From a virus: a DNA stretch of 64,000 nt. Shown piece by piece: positions 48,317 through 57,408 of the stretch (positions are counted from its first letter, which is position 1; each line of letters starts with the position of its first letter). The stretch spans positions 1 to 64,000 of the IMG/VR virus record IMGVR_UViG_3300034102_002101; one strand, written 5' to 3'. Position numbers and translations under genes: made by a program. Below the pieces are notes generated by a model that ran no database searches, was not told where the DNA came from, and saw only the letters and a program-made list of their open reading frames with translations.

Positions 48317-49263
48317 CACCAAATGAAAGTTATGATATTTTATATCGAAATAGGTACGGTAAATCTTATAAATTTCTTAAAAACTTTAAATCTCACACGA
48401 ACGTTGACCAAATATCACGAGAAATTGACCTATATATCTGCGGGTCAGATTTTGATACTGATTTAGAAAAAGTAACTCAATATTTTTACTTAAAATACTT
48501 TGATAATTTCAAAACATATAATTATGCCGATATAATAAAAAATATAATTACTATAAACTCTAAACAATACGAACATATTGTAAAAAATAAATTCTCAATA
48601 CATTACAAGAGAAATGAGGTGGAGACATTATCTGACATATTTTCTAATAAAAATGTCACTTATAGAACTGTACAAGCAAATCTATCAAGTAAAAAGACAC
48701 ATATAAGAGAATTAGTTTTATATTACAAATGTATGAAAAGTATAAAAATTGGAGAATTTGATCAGATCGATACGTTCCATTTTATTTTATTATATAAAGT
48801 AATAAAGAAATTGATTTTGGAAAAAAAGATACAAACGATTAATGCCGTAAGAATCCTTCCTAGATATTATGGTCATCTTCCAGATATAGTAAATCGTGTT
48901 GCGAAAGATGGGGATATATATTATTCTGACGGAGGATCTAATTTTCCGTCGATAACTTCGATTTTTTCAAACACGGTACATCTACAATGTCAGTCAGAAA
49001 TTCCTGATCTTGAATTTGGGACTATTCCGGTATTATCTTCACCGATGGTGTTTTTTTCCAATTTAGATGAATCAATTAATAAATTTGTAAAACTTCCATT
49101 CAGTTATTTTCCAAGTTCAATTTCAAATGGAGATGCTGTTATCGATGATGAATACTTGAGTTTTGGAAAATTTGAAAATGATAATTGTACAATTGAAGGT
49201 ATATTCAATGGAATTAGAAATATGGTTCTAAATTTGGATGAAATGAATATGGAGAGTTTATAA
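48313..49263 (+). CDS. hypothetical protein of the glycan island, 316 aa
   Basis: No family recognised. Lys/Tyr/Phe-rich N-terminal half; the second half has VRILPRYYGHLPDIV and DGDIYYSDGGSNFPS, compatible with an alpha/beta enzyme. The four-base overlap with the amidinotransferase gene and tight spacing to the radical SAM gene suggest a shared pathway. Confidence 0.66.
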   Translation: MTPNESYDILYRNRYGKSYKFLKNFKSHTNVDQISREIDLYICGSDFDTDLEKVTQYFYLKYFDNFKTYNYADIIKNIITINSKQYEHIVKNKFSIHYKRNEVETLSDIFSNKNVTYRTVQANLSSKKTHIRELVLYYKCMKSIKIGEFDQIDTFHFILLYKVIKKLILEKKIQTINAVRILPRYYGHLPDIVNRVAKDGDIYYSDGGSNFPSITSIFSNTVHLQCQSEIPDLEFGTIPVLSSPMVFFSNLDESINKFVKLPFSYFPSSISNGDAVIDDEYLSFGKFENDNCTIEGIFNGIRNMVLNLDEMNMESL

Positions 49264-49269
49264 AATATT

Positions 49270-50223
49270 ATGAAATTATTTGACGACTTAAATAATGTTC
49301 AACTATTGTACAAATATATGAAGTTCGATATATTTGAAAAATCCTCCGGTGGCTCAGTAACCCATGGCAAGTCGATAACTATAATAATAATAGATAAATG
49401 TACATTAAATTGCAATTTCTGTCGAGGTGGGATTGACGCTGATATTATCAATCTCCGAACTTCGAATAAGATTATGGATTTCCCTACGTTCGTAACAATC
49501 GTTGATAAATGCATCGAATTTGGGATATGTAAATTTGATTTATCTCCACCAATAGGGGAGCCGTTTATGGACAAAGGAATTTTCGATAAGTTGGACTACT
49601 TAGAAAAGAATAAATCCGTATCAGATATATTGATAACGACTAATCTGACATTATTATCGGAGGATGATCTAATTAGACTATCGAATTACAAAAAGCTGAT
49701 GATTCATATTTCCGTATATGGATGCTGTCCAAATTCATATAAAGAACAAACTGGGAGAGATTTATTTTTAAAATTTAAAAAGAATCTTAGTATTTTATAT
49801 GAGTTTTGTGAATTGAATCCATCAAATTTTAAAATTAGGTTCAATATTCGATGTTTATTGGATTACGAATCGGAAATTTTTCTTGCGTTAGTTAAATTTC
49901 ATTCAAAATTTGGTTTTTTATTGAGGACAAATGAGGTTTCCAACGTTAATAGAGCAGGAAATATAACAACAAAAACTGATCGTAGTATCAATTCAAAGTG
50001 TGGGATATGTCCATATGGACCAGGAAGCGGAGGTGGGATTGATCAGTATGGAAATCTTCTATTTTGTCCGTTTAACGATATAAAAAAGGTTGGTGTAGTT
50101 GGTAATGTACTTGACATGTCAATCTCAGACATATATGATGGCGAAAAATGGAAGTCTGTAATAGAAAACCACAAAAACAATCGATATGTTGGGATATGTT
50201 CCACATGTGATGAAAATTTCTAA
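49270..50223 (+). CDS. radical SAM enzyme with SPASM-like C-terminus, 317 aa
   Basis: KCTLNCNFCRGG (Cys44, Cys48, Cys51) is the CxxxCxxC motif that binds the SAM-cleaving 4Fe-4S cluster. A Cys-rich C-terminal part (CGICPYGPGSGGGIDQYGNL, CPFNDI, GICSTCDENF) looks like a SPASM or twitch domain with auxiliary clusters. Such enzymes modify peptides or sugars by radical chemistry. The substrate here is unknown; a sugar or a peptide of the island is possible. Confidence 0.85.
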   Translation: MKLFDDLNNVQLLYKYMKFDIFEKSSGGSVTHGKSITIIIIDKCTLNCNFCRGGIDADIINLRTSNKIMDFPTFVTIVDKCIEFGICKFDLSPPIGEPFMDKGIFDKLDYLEKNKSVSDILITTNLTLLSEDDLIRLSNYKKLMIHISVYGCCPNSYKEQTGRDLFLKFKKNLSILYEFCELNPSNFKIRFNIRCLLDYESEIFLALVKFHSKFGFLLRTNEVSNVNRAGNITTKTDRSINSKCGICPYGPGSGGGIDQYGNLLFCPFNDIKKVGVVGNVLDMSISDIYDGEKWKSVIENHKNNRYVGICSTCDENF

Positions 50224-50225
50224 CT

Positions 50226-51005
50226 ATGTTAATAGTAACTGCCTGTGACATCAATTATTATGGATACGCAAAACGATTGGTAAAATCAATTAGACATAAA
50301 TCACCTAAATGTAAAATTTTACTAAAGCTGATAGATTTTCATAATAACGAATTGATAGGAGATGATATACAAATCATAGAAGAAACCACGGGACTTTCTG
50401 GTATTCCAAATATGATTGTAGGTGGGATGGGAAATAGACATTTGTTGCGAACAATAGATGATGGCGTGAATAAGTCTATCGGTATAGATGATGTGAAGCA
50501 TTCTAAATGGTTGGTCTCTAAGAGACAGTGTTATTCCAGCAATACTAGGTTTCGATCAATTTTACATTCGTTTGACTTGGATGAAAATGTCATCTATCTC
50601 GATGCTGATACAATAGTCAATAGAGAATTGGCTGAATTAGAAAGTTTATTGGATTGTGATGTAGCTTGCCGTAGAATGGTTGATGAAAGATATCCAGATG
50701 GAATAGCATGGCAGTGTAGTTTTATATACGCCAAATCAACATCAATAAATTTTATTGAATCTACCATGCAATCAACAGAAAAAAATATGTTTTTCTGGGA
50801 CAGTGATCAATATGAATTTGAAAAAAATTATCAAATCCACAAAGACCATATACGATTTAACATAATTTCTTCCGATATAGAGTATGGTGCGGGGATGCGT
50901 GACACAAATTTCATATACAATCCAAGTAGTTATGTTTTTGCTGGTAGTGGTACGAATAAAACTTCTAATCTTGATTTTATAAAAATGTTAAAACTGTATG
51001 AATAA
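50226..51005 (+). CDS. glycosyltransferase-like protein, 259 aa
   Basis: Starts LIVTACDINYYGYAKRLVKSI and has ENVIYLDADTIVNRELAEL with a DAD metal motif, then WDSDQYEF. The fold matches GT-A enzymes of GT8-like type. Overlaps the next glycosyltransferase gene by eight bases. Confidence 0.75.
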   Translation: MLIVTACDINYYGYAKRLVKSIRHKSPKCKILLKLIDFHNNELIGDDIQIIEETTGLSGIPNMIVGGMGNRHLLRTIDDGVNKSIGIDDVKHSKWLVSKRQCYSSNTRFRSILHSFDLDENVIYLDADTIVNRELAELESLLDCDVACRRMVDERYPDGIAWQCSFIYAKSTSINFIESTMQSTEKNMFFWDSDQYEFEKNYQIHKDHIRFNIISSDIEYGAGMRDTNFIYNPSSYVFAGSGTNKTSNLDFIKMLKLYE

Positions 51006-51741
51006 GAATATACATCTGATGTGGAAGGTTAAAGACTTGGATAATTTACATAGATCGTGTTTCAATTCTTGGGTTAAACATCATCCAGATTGGATAGTAA
51101 AATTATACGACGATGTTGAATTGGATACCATTATAAAAATAAAACTTCCTGATTTATACAATCGCTTTGCTGGATGTGACGGTATCAAAAAATCGGACGC
51201 TTTCAGGCTTGGGTTGGTTTATGTTTTTGGTGGATTATATGTTGACATTGACACATTTTGTTTTAAACCAATTGATTCTCTTGTTGTTAATTGTGATAGA
51301 TGTTTTTTCGAGGATGTAAAAATTGAGGGAGGAATATACGATTATAAGCCAAAGTTTGAATATACCAATGCAATATTTTATGCTAATCCCAAAGATAGGA
51401 TGATTGGAAGAATAATAACAGACCTAATAAGATACGGGGACGATGATAAGACAATAGACAAGAATATGAATGTAATATTGCATACCGGGCCAGAATTCTT
51501 GTCAAACTGCATAAAAAAGTATGGAATGATATGGAATATTGACGTAATCGGGAGTGATAAGTTCGAATGGTGTGATAAAATGAATCGACAGTCTATGGTC
51601 AAAAGTGGAAAGCTGATTGTAAATTCTGGTAGTTATGGTCTACATCTAGCAGTTGGTAGTTGGATATACGGGTCAATGAAATTTAAATACTACGAAGATG
51701 TTAAAGACATAAATTTGGAGGCAATGGATGATTATCGATAA
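50998..51741 (+). CDS. GT32-type glycosyltransferase, 247 aa
   Basis: KNIHLMWKVKDLDNLHRSCF, then HHPDWIVKLYDD, and KSDAFRLGLVYVFGGLYVDIDTFCF form the GT32 (OCH1-like, DXD sugar-binding) signature. IDTFC holds the D-x-D pair, and WIYGSMKFKYY lies near the end. The next gene encodes a second GT32 enzyme, so a two-step sugar addition is likely. Overlap of 14 bases. Confidence 0.85.
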   Translation: MNKNIHLMWKVKDLDNLHRSCFNSWVKHHPDWIVKLYDDVELDTIIKIKLPDLYNRFAGCDGIKKSDAFRLGLVYVFGGLYVDIDTFCFKPIDSLVVNCDRCFFEDVKIEGGIYDYKPKFEYTNAIFYANPKDRMIGRIITDLIRYGDDDKTIDKNMNVILHTGPEFLSNCIKKYGMIWNIDVIGSDKFEWCDKMNRQSMVKSGKLIVNSGSYGLHLAVGSWIYGSMKFKYYEDVKDINLEAMDDYR

Positions 51742-52432
51742 TAAAAATATACATTTTATATGGTATGGTGGGGATATTCCAGAATTAAATTTGCAATGTA
51801 TCGAATCTTGGCGAGTTTTATTTCCTGACTGGAATGTGATTGTATGGAATCAATCCGATTTGGATAACATAGTCATTAAACATTTCCCACAAGTAACGGA
51901 TTACGTAAATAGATTTGGGGAATTTTCAAAAAATGAACAGCGGATAAAAAATAACATGTATAGATATATTGTTGTGTATTTATATGGTGGATTTTATTGT
52001 GATGTTGATGTCATGTGTTTTAAGCCATTACATATAGATGATTCGGATCTACATTTTTTTATGGAATATCCATTGGACGAGTTTATGTATGATATCTGCG
52101 ACCCTTATAAACAACTAATTTCGAATGCGATATTCTATTCCGTGCGAGGAAATAAATTTCTTAGGAGAATAGTATCTGAAATGATCAATTACCCTTTGAC
52201 AATAAACGTTTTAAAACATAAGAAGGTGGGTGATGGTGATATTTTTATGTTGTTCAATGCGTGTCATTTTCTGACCTCAACAGTTGATAAGTATTCGAGT
52301 TTATACCCATTTAAAATGCACGATAATCAATTATATGAACCTATCCAAAAATCCCTACGTTTGGAATTTATAAAATCCGAAAATAAACCAAATTCTTGTT
52401 TTGGATTACATGTTTCGACTGGATTGTGTTAA
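51728..52432 (+). CDS. GT32-type glycosyltransferase, 234 aa
   Basis: KNIHFIWYGGDIPELNLQCI, LFPDWNVIVWNQSD and KNNMYRYIVVYLYGGFYCDVDVMCF give the same signature as its neighbour with the D-x-D in CDVDV. It ends GLHVSTGLC. Probably a diverged tandem copy with a different donor or acceptor. Confidence 0.84.
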   Translation: MIIDNKNIHFIWYGGDIPELNLQCIESWRVLFPDWNVIVWNQSDLDNIVIKHFPQVTDYVNRFGEFSKNEQRIKNNMYRYIVVYLYGGFYCDVDVMCFKPLHIDDSDLHFFMEYPLDEFMYDICDPYKQLISNAIFYSVRGNKFLRRIVSEMINYPLTINVLKHKKVGDGDIFMLFNACHFLTSTVDKYSSLYPFKMHDNQLYEPIQKSLRLEFIKSENKPNSCFGLHVSTGLC

Positions 52433-52438
52433 AAAATA

Positions 52439-52466
52439 TTGACTTTTGTAGTTAAACTGCTACCAT
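52439..52466 (+). promoter_or_regulatory. sigma70-like promoter inside the glycan island
   Basis: TTGACT 52439-52444, 16 bases, TACCAT 52461-52466, start codon at 52475. It would let the sugar-nucleotide genes be expressed apart from the transferases. Confidence 0.45.
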
Positions 52467-52474
52467 AATACAAT

Positions 52475-53089
52475 ATGAAATCAATTTGGGAAACCGTATC
52501 ATTCTTCGAAGAAGAAATAGCAAATTACTGTGGATCTAAATACGCAGTTGCTACCGACTCATGTACAAATTCTATATTTCTATGTTTAAAATACTTAGAT
52601 AATCCAATCGACGTAATAATCCCAACAAAAACTTATATTTCTGTGCCTATGTCCGTAAAGCACGCAAATTATGGTTTAAAATTCGAAAACATAGAATGGG
52701 AAGGTAGTTATCAACTCGGAAATACACAAATAATCGATTCTGCCTGTAGATTTGAGGAAGGTATGTACTTAGACGGAACATTCTGTTGCCTTTCCTTTCA
52801 TTTTAAGAAGATAATACCGATAGGTAGGGGTGGAATGATATTAACGAATGACAAAGATGCCGCTGACTGGTTACGGATGGCTAGATACGATGGGCGACCA
52901 ACGTACTCATACAATGATATACTAAAAACAGGTATAAGTGTGATGGGATACCATATGTATATGACACCGGAACAAGCTTCCCGTGGAATTGAACAATTTT
53001 ATAGGGCAAAGTCAGAAGGAAAGAAGGTTTGTGGATCATCCTCAGAATTTATGGTTGATCTATCAAAACTAGACATATTTAAAACATGA
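52475..53089 (+). CDS. short DegT/DnrJ/EryC1-type PLP aminotransferase, 204 aa
   Basis: The start (WETVSFFEEEIANYCGSKYAVATDSCTNSIFL) and the CLSFHFKKIIPIGRGGMI stretch, with the PLP-binding Lys112 at the usual place after SFH, are those of sugar aminotransferases. The family length is about 370 residues. Here the C-terminal domain is largely absent and the chain ends soon after YHMYMTPEQASRGIEQF. It may be a compact phage form. Expected reaction: amination of a keto sugar with glutamate as donor. Confidence 0.75.
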   Translation: MKSIWETVSFFEEEIANYCGSKYAVATDSCTNSIFLCLKYLDNPIDVIIPTKTYISVPMSVKHANYGLKFENIEWEGSYQLGNTQIIDSACRFEEGMYLDGTFCCLSFHFKKIIPIGRGGMILTNDKDAADWLRMARYDGRPTYSYNDILKTGISVMGYHMYMTPEQASRGIEQFYRAKSEGKKVCGSSSEFMVDLSKLDIFKT

Positions 53090-53907
53090 AAAAAATTTAC
53101 GTTCTCGGTAATGGTTTATTAGGCAACTACGTATACAGTTACCTATCTAAGAGGGGAAAGTCGGTGGAACAAGTAACAAGAAAACAGCTTGATTTTTCTA
53201 TAATAGACCTATCGGAGTTTATCGACAATAATATGTTTGATGAATATTCGGTAATAGTTAATTGTATAGGAGTATTAAAACCTAATATAGATAAAGTTGG
53301 TCTAGATGTAACAGTAAAGATAAATAAGAACCTACCAATAGCATTGAGCAACATAGCATCGTTAAAAAATATTGATGTTATAAATATATCATCGGATTGT
53401 GTGTTCTCCGGTAAAAAAGGAAATTATACCGAGAACGATTTTTGTGACGCTACAGATTATTATGGATTAACAAAGTCACTAGATTCCGTAAATACTACTG
53501 TTATAAGGACAAGTTTTATAGGCCATGAGATAAATAACAAGATGGGGATTCTTGAATTTGCATTACGTAATTCCGGTAATAAGGTCAGTGGATATACGAA
53601 TTGTATCTGGAATGGGATCACAGCATTAGAATTAGCTGATTGGATAAACCATATAATAGATACAGATAGTTATTGGTGTGGGGTGCAGCATATATATTCA
53701 AAATCAAAAATATCGAAATACGATTTATTACATCTAATAAACGAGGTATATGAACTAAATCTGAAAATTATACCAGTTTTGGCTGAAGAGATAGTTGGTA
53801 CTAAAATAGAAGGTATCCTCGACAGAAGCCTGTCGTCTATTTTTCGTGCTCCGGTCAATTCAAGCATAGAAGAACAATTAATATTATTGAAAAGTTATAC
53901 ATTATGA
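53086..53907 (+). CDS. RmlD-like sugar reductase (SDR), 273 aa
   Basis: The NAD(P)-binding start is KIYVLGNGLLGNYVYSYL, followed by VIVNCIGVLKP, VINISSDCVFSGKKGNYTE and YYGLTKSL with the Tyr-x3-Lys pair. The pattern is close to dTDP-4-dehydrorhamnose reductase. It would reduce a 4-keto sugar nucleotide. Four-base overlaps join it to both neighbours. Confidence 0.82.
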   Translation: MKKIYVLGNGLLGNYVYSYLSKRGKSVEQVTRKQLDFSIIDLSEFIDNNMFDEYSVIVNCIGVLKPNIDKVGLDVTVKINKNLPIALSNIASLKNIDVINISSDCVFSGKKGNYTENDFCDATDYYGLTKSLDSVNTTVIRTSFIGHEINNKMGILEFALRNSGNKVSGYTNCIWNGITALELADWINHIIDTDSYWCGVQHIYSKSKISKYDLLHLINEVYELNLKIIPVLAEEIVGTKIEGILDRSLSSIFRAPVNSSIEEQLILLKSYTL

Positions 53908-54821
53908 AAACAGCAGTTATTGGTGGAGCGGGATTTATCGGTAAACAGTTAGTATGTGGATTACAGAGGTCTCACATATTTGATGTTACGTCTATAGATA
54001 TACTTGAAAACACAAATTGTAAAAATGTGATATGTGACATAACTAATTCTTACAATATACAACAAGCATTGGTTGGCTTCGATTACGTATACTTACTGGC
54101 TGCTGAGTCGGAGGCATCAAAAAATACAACAGACCCGGTTAATTCTATGGACCTAAACTTAATGGGAACAGTAAATGTACTAAACTCATGTGTAAAAAAT
54201 AAAATAAAGAAGATATTTTTCTGTAGTACTGTTTGGGTATATGATGCATGTGAATCGATTGATGTAAATGAGGATACTCCATTCGATCCAACATATAAAG
54301 GAAATTTATATACAACATCGAAGATTTGCGGAGAAATGTTGATAAAAAGTTATCAACAAACATTTGGTTTAACTTATACTATATTACGATTAGGTACGGC
54401 ATATGGACATGGATGTAACCCACGAACAGCCATGGCTTCATTTGTGCGGAATGCTCACAATGGAGAGACGATAAAAATATTCGGAAATGGTGAAGGATTT
54501 AGATCTTTTATGCATATATCTGATCATGTTAATGCATTGATGTGGGCACTTACCGCTTATGTAGAATCAGATAACCAGATAATAAACTTCGATGGTCCAG
54601 ATAAAGTAACATTGAATGGAATAATAGAAATGTTGAAAGATTATTATCCGGAGTTAAAGGTAGAATACGTAAAAAACAATTTACCTGATTATATGGGTAA
54701 GAATGTTAGTTGCGAAAAAGCTATGCGTTTATTGGGAGGTACAGCAAGAGTAAAATTTAAAGAAGGATTACAAGATTATGTTGAATGGTTCAAAAATACT
54801 AATAGTAGCAACACACGCTGA
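53904..54821 (+). CDS. NAD-dependent sugar epimerase/dehydratase, 305 aa
   Basis: GGAGFIGKQLV is the Rossmann glycine motif. YLLAAESEASKNTTDP, FFCSTVWVYD and NLYTTSKICGEML with the Tyr-x3-Lys pair are typical of extended SDR sugar epimerases. YGHGCNPRTAMASFVR binds the sugar nucleotide. Overlaps the deacetylase gene by 44 bases. Confidence 0.86.
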   Translation: MKTAVIGGAGFIGKQLVCGLQRSHIFDVTSIDILENTNCKNVICDITNSYNIQQALVGFDYVYLLAAESEASKNTTDPVNSMDLNLMGTVNVLNSCVKNKIKKIFFCSTVWVYDACESIDVNEDTPFDPTYKGNLYTTSKICGEMLIKSYQQTFGLTYTILRLGTAYGHGCNPRTAMASFVRNAHNGETIKIFGNGEGFRSFMHISDHVNALMWALTAYVESDNQIINFDGPDKVTLNGIIEMLKDYYPELKVEYVKNNLPDYMGKNVSCEKAMRLLGGTARVKFKEGLQDYVEWFKNTNSSNTR

Positions 54822-55431
54822 TGATGAGGTGCTTGGTTGTGGTGGTATGATATCAAAATGCAATGATACATGTCATGTCCAGATTTTAGTCATTTCCAAT
54901 AGAAGTGACATCAATAACAAGAATTTACGAAATGATCAAATACTGCAATCTAAAAAAATACAAGCCGAACATCATGTTTGTTATAATTTCCTTGATTACT
55001 CGGACGAATTATTGGATACCGTCCCAATCTCGGAAATAATAAAAAAAATAGAATTGCTCAATGCTGCGTTTTTACCTGATTATGTGTTTATACCAAATAT
55101 TGGTGATATAAACAATGACCATAAGGTTACTCATAATGCGTGTTTAATAGCGTTTAGGAAGATACAAAAGAATCAACCTAAGAAGTTAATAGTTTACGAA
55201 GTTCCATCATCAACAACGCAAGGAGAACCATTTCACCCAAATTTATATATCGAATTGTCCAGTAAGAATGTCGATGATAAGATTAAAATGCTATATGTAT
55301 ATTCAGACGAATTAAGGCCAGAACCAAACCCAAGAAACGCACGAGGAATTACGGTACATTCAGAATTTAGGGGTATGGAATGTAATAAACGGTACGCAGA
55401 GGCATTTAAATTATTGTATGAAATCAATTGA
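54778..55431 (+). CDS. PIG-L/LmbE-type N-deacetylase, 217 aa
   Basis: KILIVATHADDEVLGCGGMI holds the zinc motif (H-x-D-D-E form of the usual AHPDDE), and PNIGDINNDHKVTHNA supplies the later His ligands. Family members remove acetyl groups from N-acetyl amino sugars. Together with the aminotransferase and amidinotransferase genes this suggests that a free amino sugar is exposed and further modified. The end of the upstream gene overlaps this start. Confidence 0.84.
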   Translation: MLNGSKILIVATHADDEVLGCGGMISKCNDTCHVQILVISNRSDINNKNLRNDQILQSKKIQAEHHVCYNFLDYSDELLDTVPISEIIKKIELLNAAFLPDYVFIPNIGDINNDHKVTHNACLIAFRKIQKNQPKKLIVYEVPSSTTQGEPFHPNLYIELSSKNVDDKIKMLYVYSDELRPEPNPRNARGITVHSEFRGMECNKRYAEAFKLLYEIN

Positions 55432-56098
55432 TAATAAAATATTTATAGGATACGATTCAAGAGAAATAGACGCATTTAATGCTTGTATGAATTCCATTAT
55501 ATCAAATACCGATAGTTGTCCATTTATATGTGAGCTAAACCAAAACAAACTTAGAAAGAATGGGCATTATTATAGAGAAGTTGATATATTATCATCAACC
55601 GAATTTTCATTTACTCGGTTTCTAATACCACATTTAACTGAATATAAAGGATGGAGCGTATTCTGTGATTGTGATTTTATATTCTTGGAAGATATCCAAG
55701 AGTTGTTTGACTTGTGTGATGATCAATATGCTGTTATGGTTTGTAAGCATGATTATATACCAACAAATAATATTAAGATGGATGGCAAGGTCCAGCACCA
55801 ATATCCCAGAAAAAATTGGTCTTCTCTCGTATTATGGAACAATGCACACCCAAAAAATAAACTACTGACAAAAGATATGGTCAATACACAAACAGGACAA
55901 TTCCTACATAGATTTTCTTGGTTGGATGATAAAGAGATAGGAGAAATTCCTATCCAGTGGAATTGGTTAGTTGGTTGGTATAAAGAACCAAAAGACGGAA
56001 AACCAAAGGCATTACATTTTACTGAGGGTGGACCATGGTTTAAAGAGTATGAGAATTGTGAATATTGTGATGTATATGATATATATAAATTAACATGA
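55418..56098 (+). CDS. glycosyltransferase-like protein, 226 aa
   Basis: NKIFIGYDSREIDAFNACMNSI and WSVFCDCDFIFLEDIQELF with a D-x-D motif, then NWSSLVLWNNAHPKN and ALHFTEGGPWF, match a small GT-A family common in marine and other large phages. It may add the finished sugar to its acceptor. Overlaps both neighbours. Confidence 0.78.
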   Translation: MKSIDNKIFIGYDSREIDAFNACMNSIISNTDSCPFICELNQNKLRKNGHYYREVDILSSTEFSFTRFLIPHLTEYKGWSVFCDCDFIFLEDIQELFDLCDDQYAVMVCKHDYIPTNNIKMDGKVQHQYPRKNWSSLVLWNNAHPKNKLLTKDMVNTQTGQFLHRFSWLDDKEIGEIPIQWNWLVGWYKEPKDGKPKALHFTEGGPWFKEYENCEYCDVYDIYKLT

Positions 56099-57009
56099 AT
56101 AAAATAACAGACAGGATTGATAATGTAACTGACTGCTCAAAGTCTTTGATTGTACCTACACCATTCCCGAAATCGGTTAAAATAGAACTTAATTCAAATT
56201 GTAACTATAAATGCTCATTTTGTGCAACCCAATTCAATTTAAGATCAATGGGCAAAATGGATAAACATTTGTTTGAAAAAATAATAGATGAATTATCTAT
56301 TATTGGCATACAAGAAGTTGGTTTATTTTACTTGGGTGAACCGTTTCTCTGTGACTGGCTATCTGACGCAATTAAGTATGTTAAGAGCAAGGGCATACCT
56401 TACGTTTTCTTAACGACTAATGGCTCTGCTATAACGGAAAAGAAGATCTTCGAGTGTATGTTAAATGGACTAGATAGTGTCAAATTCAGTGTTAATTTCG
56501 CAGACAAAAACCAATTTACCGAAATAACGAAGCTTTCTGATAATATATTCAATAGAGTCATAGAAAACATAAAAATCACACATGCGGTTAGGGAAAAGAA
56601 TAATTTCAAGTGTGGAGTATATGTTTCTTGTATCAGATATGACGAAAACCAACCAGAAAGAATGAAACCGTTATTGGATGAACTATCAATATACGTCGAT
56701 GAATTTTACTGGCTTCCACTTTATACGCAAGCTGGATTATTCGATAACTCTACCGTTGTTGGAAATGTAGGTAGACACGACAATCAACGAACTGGTATAC
56801 CTTGCTGGTCAATATTTACTGGAGCACATATCACGCACGAGGGATTATTATCGGCGTGCTGTTTCGATCATAAGAATGAATTTATTATGGGGGATCTAAA
56901 AAGCGACACGTTCGCAAAATCGTGGAATTCTACTGATTTCATCGAATTAAGAAAAGCACATATTAGTGGTGATATACACAATACACAATGTAGAAATTGT
57001 ATATTGTGA
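56095..57009 (+). CDS. radical SAM enzyme with SPASM-like C-terminus, 304 aa
   Basis: NSNCNYKCSFCATQ (Cys36, Cys40, Cys43) is the radical SAM cluster motif. VGLFYLGEPFLC matches the GGEP-type SAM-binding segment. The C-terminal part (IPCWSIF, SACCFDH, QCRNCIL) supplies ligands for auxiliary clusters. Second radical SAM enzyme of the island; it differs in length and cysteine spacing from the one at 49270. Confidence 0.86.
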   Translation: MNKITDRIDNVTDCSKSLIVPTPFPKSVKIELNSNCNYKCSFCATQFNLRSMGKMDKHLFEKIIDELSIIGIQEVGLFYLGEPFLCDWLSDAIKYVKSKGIPYVFLTTNGSAITEKKIFECMLNGLDSVKFSVNFADKNQFTEITKLSDNIFNRVIENIKITHAVREKNNFKCGVYVSCIRYDENQPERMKPLLDELSIYVDEFYWLPLYTQAGLFDNSTVVGNVGRHDNQRTGIPCWSIFTGAHITHEGLLSACCFDHKNEFIMGDLKSDTFAKSWNSTDFIELRKAHISGDIHNTQCRNCIL

Positions 57010-57105
57010 TATACCGATACTCAGTATACAGACCGAGAAATCGGGTTATTATGTAAGAATAACGTTGATATAGTAGAGAAAAATAAAAATTATTAATTAT
57101 TGTTG

Positions 57106-57133
57106 TTGACAATAAGTAGTATTTTCATATTAT
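57106..57133 (+). promoter_or_regulatory. sigma70-like promoter before the late sigma factor unit
   Basis: TTGACA 57106-57111, 16 bases, TATTAT 57128-57133, start codon at 57142. A host-type promoter here makes sense, because the late sigma factor must be made before late promoters work. Confidence 0.65.
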
Positions 57134-57141
57134 ATATTGAT

Positions 57142-57408
57142 ATGAATGTACTACTTATTTTTTGCGTAATCTTACTTCTATCAACATCGATAGTATTATA
57201 TATATTATTGGAAAAGTCTCTAATCAGAGAAAAGAGGTGTATATCATGGATGATAACCACGGAAAATGATATATCAAATACATACGAGAAGCTAAAAGAG
57301 ATTGATGATCGTCAAATATTTGAAAAAGATGATGAAATAGGATTCATGTTCACCGAATTAACAACAACCCTAGAAAAATTAAATGACAAAATTAAAAATA
57401 TCAACTAA
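57142..57408 (+). CDS. small membrane-anchored protein, 88 aa
   Basis: The ATG at 57142 is the first after the promoter. An N-terminal membrane helix (VLLIFCVILLLSTSIVLYILL) is followed by a helical, acidic C-terminal part (DDEIGFMFTELTTTLEKLND). A protein with this end is found in several T4-like phages, without known function. It overlaps the late sigma factor gene by 26 bases. Confidence 0.68.
   Translation: MNVLLIFCVILLLSTSIVLYILLEKSLIREKRCISWMITTENDISNTYEKLKEIDDRQIFEKDDEIGFMFTELTTTLEKLNDKIKNIN

Noticed and set aside
57010-57105. A possible hairpin RNA in the gap after the second radical SAM gene (TATAC...GTATA and CCGAGAAATCGG)
   Set aside because: The stems are short, have no T-run or conserved arm, and the gap is explained by the promoter at 57106.
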